From Ganoderma boninense (taxonomy: Eukaryota > Basidiomycota > Agaricomycetes > Polyporales > Polyporaceae), in contig CM035310.1 of the NCBI GenBank assembly GCA_002900995.3, positions 2,577,303-2,641,302 of the forward strand: a DNA stretch of 64,000 bases, written 5' to 3'. The stretch's first letter is position 1, and each line of letters starts with the position of its first letter. The notes under the pieces are model-generated. The model had not been told where the DNA came from, made no database searches, and saw nothing but the letters and a program-made list of their open reading frames with translations. This document shows, one piece after another, positions 36,141 through 47,573 of this stretch. The translations under genes and the position numbers were made by a program.

Positions 36141-38226
36141 ATGTCCCTCAAGACCTCCTCCAAAGCGGCAGTTCAGCCGGCCACCGCGTCTCTAACAGAC
36201 ATCACCACTCCCTCGTCCTCTGGCTTCCGTAAAGGCTCTGCGTTCTGGCTCACCTTCATCGCCGTCCTCGTATGCACCTTCGTCAGCGCCCTCGACCTCA
36301 CCGCCGTCTCCGTCGCGCTCCCGACCATCACACAGTCTCTCCATGGGGGCGGCAAGTTCGTCTGGATCGGGTCCGCGTACGGGCTCTCCAGCGCCGCCAT
36401 CCTGCCCTTGTCTGGCCGCCTCGCAGATGCGTTCGGTCGGCGTCCGGTCATGCTCGCCTCGGTCGGCCTCTTTTCTCCTAGGAAGTGCACTCTCTGGAGC
36501 ATCACAGAACATGAACATGCTAATCGCTGCACGAAGTGAGTTTCCTCTAGCTAGTGCATAATTGGACGCAGTTAACGCGCGACGGTGATTAGCGGTTCAG
36601 GGAATTGGAAGCGGAGGGATCCTCAATCTTTCGGAGATCATCGTCTCTGATCTCGTCCCACTCTCGGAGCGAGGGATGTTCATGGGCATTATCTCTAGTG
36701 TGTGGGCCATAGCGTCTGGCGTCGGTCCCCCGATCGTGAGTAATTCGCTTTTGAGTGGACACAGTACTCTAATTTGTGTTTTCTGCCCTAGGGTGGTGTA
36801 CTTGCCCAGGCGGATGCGTGGCGCTGGATTTTCTGTACGTGATTCAAACTTCCGCTGGCAGCGCTGGAGTCTGACTACCGCACAGACCTCAACCTTCCGC
36901 TCACTGGCGTTGCGTTCGTCCTTGTCCTTGTCTTCTTGCGCGTCCGCACGCCTCCCGGGAGCATCCGCGACAAGCTTTCCCGACTCGATATTTTGTACGT
37001 ACCACACCGCTCTCACGTATCTCATGTCGCTCTAACCACCTCAAGTTCAGTGGAAATGTGATCATCATCGCGGGGACAACGCTGGCCCTGATCGGCCTTA
37101 CATGGGGCGGCGTTGCATATGCGTGGACGTCCGCACACACCCTGGCCACGCTCATCATCGGTTTCGTCCTCATGGGCGCATTCTTCCTCTACGAGTGGCT
37201 CGTTCCGCAGGACCCCAGCATCCCATGGGAGGTCGTCAGCAACAGGACGACCGTCTCAGCGTACGTGGCTCTCCACTCAATTCTTCGCACATCTCAGTAC
37301 TGAGCGCACCACAGCTACATCGGGACTTTCTTCCACGGGATCATATCCACCGCCGTATTCTGTACGTGCACTACAACTCCGCCTATATGCCATTCAACTT
37401 CAACTTATCGCGCCCCCAGATTATCTGCCCGTGTACTTCCAAGCATGCATGGGCTCGTCGCCGCTGCGCTCCAGCGTGCAAACGCTCCCGCTCGCCCTTA
37501 TCATCTCCCCCTTCGCTTTTGCCGCGGGCACCCTCGTCCAGGCCGTGCAGAAGTACCGCTGGGCGAGCCTGCTCGCGTGGACGCTCGCACTCATCGGCTT
37601 CGGCCTCTTCTCGACCCTCGACACAGCCACCTCGACGGGAAAGTGGGTCGGGCTCCAGCTCATCGTCGCCGCCGCCCTCGGTCTCCTGGTGAGCCTCCAT
37701 CAGCCTTTCTCCAGAATGCATACAACACAGACTAATATGGGACACACAGTTCACAGCGACAATCTTCCCGACGCTGGCACCATTGCCCGTTGCGCGCACC
37801 GCGTCTGCCCTCGCCTTCTTCTCCTTCGCACGCACGTTCGCCCAGACGTGGGGCGTCACCATCGGCTCCACCGTCCTCCAGAACCGTCTCGCCAGCACGC
37901 TGCCGGCTGAGTTCACCTCCCAGTTCCCCTCGGGTGCACAGATCGCGTACGCCGCTATCCCCGTCATCGACTCGCTGCAGGAGCCGTTGAGGAGTCAGGT
38001 GAGGAACGCGTTCGCGGACAGCTTGAAGACGGTGTGGCTGGTGATGGTTGGGATGAGCGGGGCGGGGCTGCTGTCGGTGGCGCTGATGCGGGAGGTGCCG
38101 ATGCAGCAGGAGACGGACGAGACGTTCGGGCTGGACGATGGGTCGCAGACTGTGGTGGTGGACTCGGAGAAGGCGGACAGCATGGCAGGGAGTGCTACTC
38201 CACCAGATGCGATGACCGAGACATGA
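36141..38226 (+). pseudogene. MFS-A: 14-TM MFS transporter (DHA2-like), frameshifted
   Basis: A major facilitator superfamily exporter of the 14-spanner drug:H+ antiporter type, at the plasma or vacuolar membrane. It has about eight exons with short introns. Signatures visible: L-D-L-T-A-V-S-V-A-L-P in TM1, G-R-L-A-D-A-F-G-R-R motif A, and G-V-G-P-P-I followed across an intron by G-G (motif C). The C-terminus is acidic, ending D-A-M-T-E-T. Compared with MFS-C, exon 1 carries one extra base in the C/T-rich stretch at about 36468-36480. This shifts the frame after V-G-L-F, and translation would stop at 36539, before motif C. All later exons read well. Either the copy is dead or the extra base is a sequencing error. 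It diverges from BTB-A. Confidence 0.8.
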
Positions 38227-38365
38227 ACGTTTTTAGAACGGTAAGTGAAGATCGACGACCGGGCTCTACGCTACCGTAGCACTATAATGGCTGTATGTGG
38301 GGTATAGAGTACGTCGAGCACCGTACGTAATGTAGATTAGACCGCAACGAATACTTTTCTCTCGC

Positions 38366-38440
38366 CTACACAACCCAGTCCTCGATCTCGAGCTTGAAGA
38401 CCTTGGGCAGCGGGCCTATGAGTGTGCAGCGGTGGCGGGA
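38366..38440 (-). pseudogene. 3' remnant of a BTB-family gene
   Basis: On the minus strand the last coding bases read L-P-K-V-F-K-L-E-I-E-D-W-V-V-stop. This is nearly the same as the C-terminus of BTB-E (L-P-K-F-F-N-L-E-I-E-D-W-G-V, ending at 51994). Upstream the homology stops, so only the tail is present. It lies tail-to-tail with MFS-A exactly as BTB-E lies with MFS-C, which shows that arm 1 ends within a duplicated BTB gene. Confidence 0.8.
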
Positions 38441-39317
38441 TCGACATGCTGACATGGCGAACGCCCACCGCACCAGGACACGAATGCGTCGATCTGCGAC
38501 CTCGGTCGCTCTCTTGTCGAACTCAGTACATACAACAAGTTTCGCATACTTCCCACAATTATCCATCCTGAAGCTCTCCGTTCACGAGGGCCTTCCACTG
38601 AATAGCCGCGAATCCTCCTCTCAGAGTCTCGTGCTAAGTTCTGGTCAGAGACCATATGGACCGGGCAGCCATGGTAGCCCTCATGATGGCCAAGAGAGAA
38701 GAATTGAAGCAAATGTACAACATATTCCTGTCTTCCCGCCAATCTATCTTAGACTCTGCCACAGTTCTGCTATCCGTTATGGCCTATCTTGACCCTCTTC
38801 AGGGTCTGCCTTGTGGATCAATATCGACAGTGTTGAACGAAGGGACTTGTATACATGCAAGATTAGTTCAGGAAGAAAAGGAAGCGTAACTGCGGAACTA
38901 TCATACACAGAGGTCGAGAAGGATACATCAAGAAACGGCCGGGAGAATCGAGGTGGGGCATGCATAGTATCGATGAGGAATGGACAGCGAAAGATGAAGG
39001 TACGGAACCAAAGAGAAAACAGAGCAACATTGCCTGACAATGAGGTGAAAACAAACGGTGCCATCTTCGGGAACAATTCAATCGATCTGTCTCTGTCAAC
39101 GAGAGAATGGGGCGCATAGGAGGGTGGTAGGAGCACGTCACAAGCAAGAGGTTTGTGGGGGAGCCGGCTCGGTCTGTGGCGAGGGGATCTGGACAGTGGA
39201 AGCTGGGAGAACGAGAACATCGTATTCGAGATCATCACTTGGCGGCGAAGGTGGGAGATGCGGGGATGATAAAATGGGGGCATCGTAGATGACCCATGGA
39301 GAGTCGAGTGCTTCAAT
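38441..39317. other. Spacer downstream of HET-B
   Basis: No gene recognised. The part next to HET-B may contain decayed extra copies of the HET C-terminal repeat, since minus-strand frames there are low-complexity and lie directly past the HET-B stop. Confidence 0.4.
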
Positions 39318-41774
39318 CTACGGCGAAGAGGGGCGGGATTGGAACGGCGTGGAATCTTGCAAGGCCGCGAGGCCCCGAAGGCGGTCTTCGAAGTTACTGA
39401 GAAGCTCTCGCAACTGCAGCAGAGTGCGGGACGGGGAGCGCGTGTCAAGCGGTTCTCTCTGCGGTGAGGAGGTACCAGATCGGGACGGCGTGGCTGGACG
39501 GCTCGGGGTTGGATTTGGAGAGTCATTTTCGAGGATATCGCTCAACGAGCCCTCCTCGAGACCGTTTAGAAGCCTCTGCAAGAATAATCCCATGGCCCCA
39601 TGATCAGGAGCGTGCTGCAGAGAATCCCCATCAACATTTTCGGTCTCCGGGGAATGGGAAAGGGGTGGAGAAGCCATGCCACCGGAAACGTTAGGACTGG
39701 GGTGCAGAGCGTCTTCATCCTTGTCTTGGCTATCGAAGAGTTTCTGCAACAATGCACCGATGGGTCCGTCTGGAACGTCGCCGAGAGCGTCGGAGGAACT
39801 CTCGAGCAGGTCGGTCAGTGACTGGAGAGGGAGGTCGTGTGAGGACCCAGACCGGGATGTGATGAGAGTATCAGGAAAGGTACACGGCGGGTCCCTCTCA
39901 GAGTCTTCGACAGGTGGGATGGAGATACTACATCCTTGAAGCATCTTCTCGAACTTGCGACCGAAGAGTTCAATGTGTATTATAACGGCTGTCTCCGGCA
40001 GCTTATGCCTGGACTGCGTGAACGACAGCCGCACCGTCCGGTCGGGATCTCCGAAGTCTCTCCACCGCATCGCCCATGGCTCTGAGTCGAGGTGGTCATG
40101 GGAACAGTCATGAGTGAATGTGTTCGGGCTGACCAACGTTGATACGAAGACCTTCGCCCACAGAGCTGCTTGATCATCAGGACCACGATGTTGTTCGGTG
40201 CATTTGCCGATGCACAAGTAGATACGACCTTCGGAGCGATGGACGATCCTAATAATTTGAAGGGTGGAGCTGTACCGCGCTTCGTCGACCTCGAAGCGAA
40301 GCCCAATCAGTCGATCGACGAGCCAGCGAGGGAGTTGAAACCGAGAATGGGGGTGGCAGTTGATGAGAAGGTTGGGAGAAGTTGCGCTCTCGCAGTCAAG
40401 GTCAGAGGCAGTGGGTACAAGGTATATGGTGCTCCACGAGGCTTGCACTGGCTTCCCGTTGAAGGTAAGGTGGTATAGATCGTCACCTAGGTCGCACATA
40501 CGAGCCAGATAGATGGCGGGTCGTGTAGCAGATCGCGTGTAGCCGCGTCCAACGAAGTAGCGGGGCCTCTGAGGATCTTTCGCCCTATCGTCCCGCGTTA
40601 GGAACAGCCCGAAGTGTCGTTTTCCAGCCTGGCATAATATCACCGCAAATGTGACATCGTCGACGGTAGCCAGGGGAAGCCGAAACTGGATTCCATAGCT
40701 AGTCACCGTGGCATGAGGGAGCTCCACACGATCGAAGGGGCCGGGGGATGTTGAGACTAAAGGCTGCTGAGGGAAACAGTTAGTGTACAGAAATAACTAG
40801 CACAAGCAACGATGAATACTAACCTGAGGAGGATACTGCTGTGTCGCATCTGGACCAAGATCTGGAATGTAGCGGAAGGAGATGCGGAACTGCCGTGGAG
40901 AGTCTGCAAGAAGATACTGCCAGGGATTGTCACGATCGATCTGCTCGTTTCTCCCCTCAAACACGATGCCATCACGAACGATCTCCATGGGTAGGATCGG
41001 CTCTCCAAAAGCAAAGAGGCTCATGTCGCACTCCTTGTGCTGCATGATCTCGTATTGAAGTCGCAGAAACGCTCGCTTTCCTTCTCCGTAGTTCGTCGGC
41101 ATGCTGACCCCGAACAATCCCATCAGGCAGTAGGCTTCGTCCTCGATCCTAGTCGTCTGGCGCCGGGAGGCCCAGGACATGCGTATGCAGGCAGAGTACT
41201 CCGCCGGTCTGGTAACCCCGAGCATGAGCTTCACTGGGAGTCCCGTGATCAATTGAAGCGACAATGCAAGCTCCGCTCTGGTTCCTAGCGGGAGCCAGTC
41301 ACCGGAAAGGAAGATGACGGAATCGGGAGCAATGAGTTCCTGGAGCGTCCACCCGCGCGTGTGCCACCGGCTCTTCCGAAATGCAGAGCCGCGAGCTTTC
41401 ACAACGTCGTTGCTCGGGACGTCCCTGAGGTAAGCGAAGCATACCTCGGATGACTTGTACCACTTGTACATCGAGTTGATCGCCTCGGACAACTCGCTGC
41501 TGCTCGTCTTGTCGATGCAGCACGAGTCGATCCATACCCAGCGGTAACCGCGCTGCTCGGCGAGTTTGCAGCACTCGCGAATCTTGGAGGAGAGCTCCGG
41601 ATCGTCTCGGGGGTTGGTCCCACTCGCTCGGCATCGCACTCCGATTGCACGGACCTGTTGTAGGCTCTGTTCGTCCCCGTCCCAGGTGTGTGAGAGGATC
41701 GCGTACCCTCCGACGGCATCGAAGTGTCGGGCGAAGCAGTGGAGCTCGGCGCGATCGGTGCTGAGTAGCCACAT
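39318..41774 (-). CDS. HET-B: HET-domain protein, about 798 aa
   Basis: Exons 41774-40824 and about 40763-39318 (an acceptor three bases earlier is equally good). It is a paralogue of HET-A and HET-C. The same HET signatures are present: I-L-S-H-T-W, W-V-W-I-D-S-C-C-I-D-K, W-T-L-Q-E-L-I-A-P and A-Y-C-L-M-G-L-F-G-V. The first exon is 951 nt, exactly as in HET-C. The C-terminus diverges: three helical repeat units (I-G-A-L-L-Q-K-L-F, M-G-L-F-L-Q-R-L-L, T-L-L-Q-L-R-E-L-L-S-N-F-E) are set in Ser/Pro-rich linkers, so repeat number and sequence differ from HET-A. No internal stop or frameshift was seen. A decayed BTB (BTB-B) lies upstream on the same strand, so this is a third copy of the module, without MFS. 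Confidence 0.9.
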
Positions 41775-43254
41775 GGTGCGATGCTCTCAGGCTGTCTTAA
41801 TGGGATTAGCTATAGGTCGGCACCAACGTTAGGGTCAATGTCACGTACCGGATAACTTTGGAGGATAAAGATTGCAGCGGGGGCGAAGATAACTGGGGAG
41901 TGGAGCGGTCGTGAGGAAACTAGATCGTTGGAATGAACAGCCCGAGGGAAGTGGGCCGGGTGATGTGTAATAAGGTGAGGAAGGAAAGGGTGTGAATGGA
42001 GAATTGCCGGAGTGATACGACGCAGAGGAGACTGGACTGTTGGCTTCGATAGCGAGAGAGGTAGGAGTGCGAGCTGTTTGCTGGGTCGAGGATAGGGTGA
42101 GAGAGACAGGAGGAAGGCTCTTAAATAACAAGCGGAAGAGTGGCCACCACGAATTTCTGTATCAGAGTTCAATCACTGGACGCATGCTCGAGCACTCAGA
42201 ACGCAGTCTAGTCCAGTGGAAAATGAGGAGTCCACCGCTGTCCTGGAGGCCACAACCTGTGCACGTTGTATATAGAAGCCGAGGACATTGAAGGGGATAG
42301 AGCGTGATCGAAATTGCCCATGTTGTGGCAGCTAGCGAAGTCAGATCAGCTAAGTTCAGAATACGGTTTCGGAAATACACCATGCTGAAAAGGCACACAA
42401 GTCACTGCTTCTGTCAATTTGTTGGATGCTAATACACAACCTAGGAGGACGAGAGTCGAACTCCTGTTCATGTTGACTGTGGCTTTGACCAGCGCCCTTC
42501 CCCACTATGTCCAAAAACGAAGAGCGACAAGCAGTGCGATGAGGCTGACCAACTTCAGTCTTCAATGTATTTGCTAGAGCTCGCTATGGCAATTAATATC
42601 ATGAGTGCGGCTTCGGTAGCGTCATCACAGAGCAAAAAGACCACGAACCTTCAGATTGAGCACCAGCGAAGCGAGTGCACCCAGGCGTGAATGCATAGAT
42701 TTCAAATGGAGGATCCTGTACATGTGTTGAGCGCCGCTTTTCAGGGACATACTCGTTGTATCAGAGTTCATCATTGGCCGCATTGCCAACACGTACGTAT
42801 ACAACAGCGCGGGGCGGTCCAACAGGCAATGAGAGGAAGCAGGATGTGAAGAGCGGATTGAGCACGAGGGACCAAAATATGTGGTCAAATGACCGCGGTC
42901 GTGCAGATATCGGCGCTCGATCAACACAGGTTACACGAACACGAGTTTTGTGATACAGCATGCTGGACCATGACACCAAGTGGCCTGGATCGCTGGGTAT
43001 TGGTGCCGCATCTGTGGCAGTCGGCAGTCTGAATGCTGCAGCACCTTACTCACCTGAATGAGAAAACACGCAGTGACAGATGACAATGCTTTAGCGGCTT
43101 CAGTTTATTGCGGCCACTGCCCATGATCGCAAACGTGGGCCGAGACAGCTGGACGCATTGAGTGCTGCGGGGTAGCCATTGGAGGTGGAAGAGGACGAAG
43201 ATTTAGATTGAACACTGGCGAGGCAAGTACATCCACCATGCGCGAGAGTCATTG
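41775..43254. other. HET-B to BTB-B intergenic region
   Basis: Longer than the matching gap in arms 1 and 2 (about 1.5 kb against about 0.7 kb). The part near 42900 retains the GATATCGGCGCTCGATCAAC-type sequence seen near 33665 and, inverted, near 57050, so it belongs to the duplicated module. The extra DNA at about 41.9-42.7 kb is probably an insertion. No gene was recognised. Confidence 0.5.
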
Positions 43255-44305
43255 ACATGTGCGCCTGTAGTGCAATCAATCATGAACAGGTTCGTGCAGA
43301 TAGCAGTCTTCCAAGTCCTCACAGTCGCCTTCTGGTAGAAGCATGGATGCCGCAAAGGCGGGACAATGCTTCGTGCACTGCTCAGCCCAGCCCGGGACCA
43401 CTGCATCGACAATGCACGGCAGAAGGCTCTAGATCTCTTTTTAAGCTTCACAGTTCCTCGCCTTCACCACCTGCACACGCCTCGCACAGCCTGGCCTCCG
43501 CGTGTTCGACCGCACTTCCTTGCAGAAGAGGGAAGCGTATGGGCTGAGGCGGCCGAGTGTCCAACAGAGCCTCGACGGTCATCTGCCGCATCCTGTCCAG
43601 CAAGTGGCCGCACTGGACACCTCCACAAGCGGGGTCGCATTCAGTCCGATAGACACAGGTCGCAGAAACGATGCATACCCCGACGAGCTTATCTCGCGTC
43701 AGCCGGACCTGCACCACGTCGTCTAACCGAAGCGTCTCTTTGCTGCGGCCGTCGCGCACGTACCACGGTTGACGAGGTCGTCGGAGGAGAGCCTACAGCA
43801 CGCGAAGATGGCCCCAGCAAGAAGGGAAGGGTGATCGATCGTCCGGGAAAGGTTCACCACGCCGATAGTGCCAGTCTCGAGGAAACCTGGAGGCGTCCGC
43901 ATGTCGAAACGCAAGTCGTCAGGGGTGAAGTGGCACTGGAGCCAGGAACAAGCACGAGCGGCGTACCGTTGGGCGAAGCGTCTCGAGCCCGCTTCCAAGA
44001 AAAAGCTCAGGTCCAGAGGGTCGTCATCCAGATCGTATGCCCACTTTCCGTCAGAGGCTTTCTGTGTTGGTGACGACGAGGGTGTGCAGTTTCTGAGATA
44101 TTGCAAGCAGAACCCCTCCTGTCATGGGAATCATGACGTCGCTACAGAAAAGTGTACTTAGCAGTAAGGGAGAAGCGCCAGACGTCTTTGGAGATTCGGC
44201 TGATTGAAAACTGTCTTCAGGACGCCACGAGTTATGCGAACGACGCCGGTTGAGTGGTGGGAGAGTGACCTCAAGGAGCCGACGAGACGCAAGGACGACC
44301 GCCAT
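43255..44305 (-). pseudogene. BTB-B: decayed third copy of the BTB-like gene
   Basis: Aligns with BTB-A and BTB-C from M-A-V-V-L-A-S-R-R to the terminal W-x-x-Y-R-R-T. At least three frame changes are visible: near 44055 (after L-V-V-T-N-T), near 43765 (before R-D-G-R-S-K-E-T) and near 43460 (after C-E-A-C-A). Around 43950 the intron and the following segment carrying the K-Y-E helix are missing: the text passes straight from F-A-Q-R-Y to C-H-F-T-P. The promoter-proximal exon is also more diverged than the rest. It is clearly non-functional as a full-length protein, while the neighbouring HET-B stays open. Confidence 0.85.
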
Positions 44306-44862
44306 GGGGGGCAAGTAAGAGGCATGACGCAGGCTACATACACACTGGGCATCGATGAACAAAGAGGATGGCGAAGAATAGAAGAGGCCAGAGATTACGA
44401 CGCACCTTGAGTTGTGCCAAAGCATTAGAATAAGCTCCTCCGTCTTGAAGAACAAAGCCGGAGCCAGCTCGAACTCGTGAGCGTGAGACATGTGTGGCCA
44501 AAGAAAAGAAAATAAGGGAACTCGCCGATGGTAACTATCATCCATGACTTAGACCCTTACGCAGGCCTGTAATACAAGCGTTGAAACGGCCCAACACAAG
44601 CCTGATTCGGCGTAAACCTGAGGAGCTTGGGAGGCGGGTGCGTTGTGCGTGGAAGGCAAGCAGAACGGGAAAGCAGGCGCCGGCCTCTGGACAAGACGCC
44701 CACGCCCGCCACCGCGACTCGCAATCATAACATCGACCGTCATCTATCCACCACCTCCGTCTCGCTGTCTACGATTCAAAATACCATCTCTTTTCTTCCT
44801 CATCATATCTCGTATCACCTCGTGCCCGCCACTTTCAACACTGCACCAACCACTAGACGTCA
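44306..44862. other. Spacer between BTB-B and BTB-D
   Basis: No gene recognised. The right part (44700-44860) is CT-rich with TATA- and CAAT-like pieces and probably is the BTB-D promoter and leader. Confidence 0.4.
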
Positions 44863-45941
44863 ATGGAGGCCAACGCCGACAGACAGTTCGCCACGGATGC
44901 AAGCATCGCTGAGGACAATCAGTCCGACGAAGAGCATGCCGCAAGGGAGAGAGACACGGAGTTTTGGTATGCGGACGGTAATGTCATCCTCGCGGCCGAC
45001 AATGTTGAGTTTCGAGTCTACAAGGGCATCCTCGCCGACCACTCCCCTGTCTTCAAAGACATGTTCTCTCTCCCACAACCGGATCCTGGCCCATCTGAAA
45101 GTGATGCATGTCCTGTCGTACTCCTTACCGACTCTCCCTCAGACCTTCGGTACATTCTCCGTGTCTGCATGCCCAAGCCGGATACCAAGTGAGTGTTTCC
45201 TGCTCACTCCATTCACACCGTTCGCTCACATACCCTCTACACCTCCTACCCACAGCCCTTTCGCATCTGTGACCAAGGGACCGACTTTCGAATCCATCTC
45301 GGCCTCCATCTGCCTCGGACATAAGTACGACATGACTGAGCTTGTAGCGCACGGATTCAGCTACCTCAAAACTTACTTCCCGACCACGTACAAAAGCCCG
45401 GGAGCAGTGCCCCAACTACCGCCCTCCTGCATTCTCTGCCGAGCACGCCATCGCCGTCGTCAACCTCGCCCGCGCGTTCAACGAGCCGGCACTGCTCCCC
45501 TGCGCTCTCCTCGCATGCACGACCCTCCTGGAGCCCCGCACGCTCATCCTGGGATTCGAACGTACGGATGGCGTGTGGGAGAAGCTCTCCGAAGATGACC
45601 TCGTGCGCTGCATGAATGCGCGTGGGATGCTTTTCGCCACCTCGGTCTCCGGCGCGATACGCGTGTTCAAGTCGAAGCCGAGCTCAGCATGCTCGCGCTA
45701 CACGCAGTGCCAGGCGGAGCTCCAGAAGATGCTTGAGGGTTTGGACGGTGTCGTGAAGCGTTTCGCGGACCTGCATGACCCGACGCAGTCCCGCCTGAAG
45801 CTGTATAAGAACATCGGGAGGCGTGTGTGTGTGGCGTGCCATGAGATGCTCAAGGAGCGGAATACGAAGGAGCAGCGTGATGCGTGGGTCGCCTTGCCTA
45901 GTCTGCTGGGCGTGGAGGTGGAAGGATGGGACACGCAGTGA
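44863..45941 (+). pseudogene. BTB-D: BTB/POZ protein with a one-base frameshift
   Basis: Exon 44863-45188, a 67-nt intron, then exon 45256-45941. The N-terminus matches the basidiomycete BTB type: F-W-Y-A-D-G-N-V-I-L-A, V-E-F-R-V-Y-K-G-I-L-A-D-H-S-P-V-F-K-D-M-F-S-L. After the intron I-C-L-G-H-K-Y-D-M-T-E-L follows, then Y-L-K-T-Y-F-P. At the AAAA run 45392-45395 the frame slips by one base. With three A the protein would continue through H-A-I-A-V-V-N-L-A-R-A-F to a Cys-containing C-terminus (C-V-A-C-H-E-M-L) ending at 45941. As given, the product stops in the wrong frame at 45598. A sequencing error in the homopolymer is as likely as true decay. Confidence 0.8.
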
Positions 45942-47573
45942 GCTTGTCGGCGACGCGTATAGGGACCCATTCGCGTGGTGAGTGCGATATCTGTTTGTCT
46001 GGTGAGCTGTGTCTGATTATCGGGTGACAGCGTTTGCTTGTGGACAATTCGCTGGTCCTCTCTGCTGTCCTGAAATAGTTTCGTGTCGCGTTGGTTTTTC
46101 ATACGGTTTGTTCAAGTACTAGTGGTCAAACCTGATGATATACGATGCTGCTAGTAAGCAGATAACAATGGTCGGTAACCCGTTCAACTCAATTGCGATA
46201 TAAATGACGTCAGGGCCTAGGGACCGAGAGTCTGCATCGCGAGGCAGAGCCAGCGTTGCAATTAACGTCGACTGTTCAACGTCATCAAACTCTGCAGTCT
46301 TGTCCCTGCTTATCCCTTCAAAGAATATTGTATACCGAAAAGTGTGTGCTCGAACCACTCCAGACTCGCGCCGAGGTAGTGCCGCAACATGTTGCGTTAC
46401 GTTTCAAGGCGGGAGGCTGTACGCACGTTCTGGCAAGGCCATTTGCCCCCCTACGTCATCTCCTTCCACCGCACACATTCTGCAGAAAGTCGTCCCATTC
46501 CAGGTCGATGCGTCGATGGGCTACAGCCCGGGCGGCACCCCAAACGGTAAGCAAGCTTCGGTTTCCAGCCCGTGCTCGAGATGTCTTCGTGGCTAAAGGA
46601 TACTCCCGGTCTCAACAGGGCTCGGCTCGAGGATGAGGCAGGTGTTTACCCGCGGCGCATTCTCGGAACGCGAGATTGGCCCAGTCGGCGTGCAATCTTC
46701 GTGGCCCAGTCGGCGTGCAATCTTCGTAGCCCGCCGGCAAATCCAGACTACTTACTAAGTATACCCATTGGACGGCGGCCAAGAGACTCACATCCGGGAC
46801 TACATACGCCACACACTGTGGCCCGATCAATGCTAGTGGGTCGGTACGCTGACTATATAAGTATCGACCAGTAGAATCGTACACGGTCACAGCGTACGAC
46901 TGCCAAGTAAGTACGGCGACGACCGATTCAAGTAAGCACAATTAAGCACATGGACATGGCCGGCACCGGTAAGCTTCAACCATTGAACCTGCGCCCGCCC
47001 GAAACTAGCCAAGACTCCCCTTCCGGACGTCCCGCGATGCCACACCATCGGCCAGTCATCCATCATCCGTAAGTAACCCATGCAATGATCAACCCGGTCT
47101 ATTTTCGAGGTGACCCGGTGCAGCCGGTACGCGGACCCCTTCCCGCCTGCTCTTAGCACGGAGCCATTATGAGCAGTGATCGTGGCGACGACGGCTGGAA
47201 TCGGCTGAATTGGGACGTCAACGCTACTGAGATGCTGGACGAGATGTGTGGCGCAGCCGATGTCCGATGTGTCCGAAGCCAGCGAGCAAAGCAGCTCTAT
47301 ATGTGCTTTACAAATATGCGGATGCCAGGTAGCGTAGTGTACATGCGCGGGGTTGGTCCAATACAGGCGAGTGCGAAGACGGGAGAGCGAAACGCGAGGT
47401 AGCAAACAACGCGAGAGAGAGACAGAGATAGAAAGACGATAGAGACAAAGAGATAGACAGACAGCGAGCCTGAGCGATAGGTACCAAGTTTGAAAGGTCG
47501 AACGTGCGTGGACTATGTACCATGTACGCCAGGAAACACTTCAAGCCGCCTATCCCTATCTGCAATGGACATA
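45942..47573. other. 1.6 kb with no confident gene
   Basis: No recognised family. On the plus strand, ATG 46952 with a possible intron near 47071 gives a short Pro-rich reading, and a frame at about 47160-47400 (M-S-S-D-R-G-D-D-G-W) looks coding-like, but neither can be completed. A purine-rich, AGA/GACA-type simple sequence spans 47408-47466. A 25-bp duplication is listed separately. Confidence 0.4.
46678..46727. repeat. Perfect 25-bp tandem duplication
   Basis: Two adjacent identical 25-bp units (46678-46702 and 46703-46727), each starting GGCCCAGTCGG and ending ATCTTCGT. Confidence 0.95.

Larger units (their letters stand above)
31080..38405 (+). repeat. Inverted-repeat arm 1 (HET-A, BTB-A, MFS-A)
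   Basis: This arm matches 51960-59640 in reverse orientation: gene order, exon structure and intergenic DNA all correspond. Conserved noncoding pieces include the roughly 1 kb BTB-MFS intergenic region (for example TTAATTACCGCATGTTGTAA near 35490 against its complement near 55180) and the DNA beyond the MFS stop (ACTATAATGGCTGTAT near 38280 against its complement near 52370). Boundaries are estimates. The inner edge falls in the tail of a BTB gene. The outer edge falls in the HET C-terminal repeat region. Confidence 0.85.

Noticed and set aside
42437..42510. tRNA-like T-loop (AGTTCGACTCT on the minus strand)
   Set aside because: The T-stem has a mismatch and no complementary acceptor stem could be found at the right distance; at best a decayed tRNA fragment.
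44627..45598. Plus-strand frame of 323 codons overlapping BTB-D
   Set aside because: Its 3' half is BTB-D exon 2 in its normal frame before the slip; the 5' part is the leader, exon 1 in a wrong frame, and the intron.
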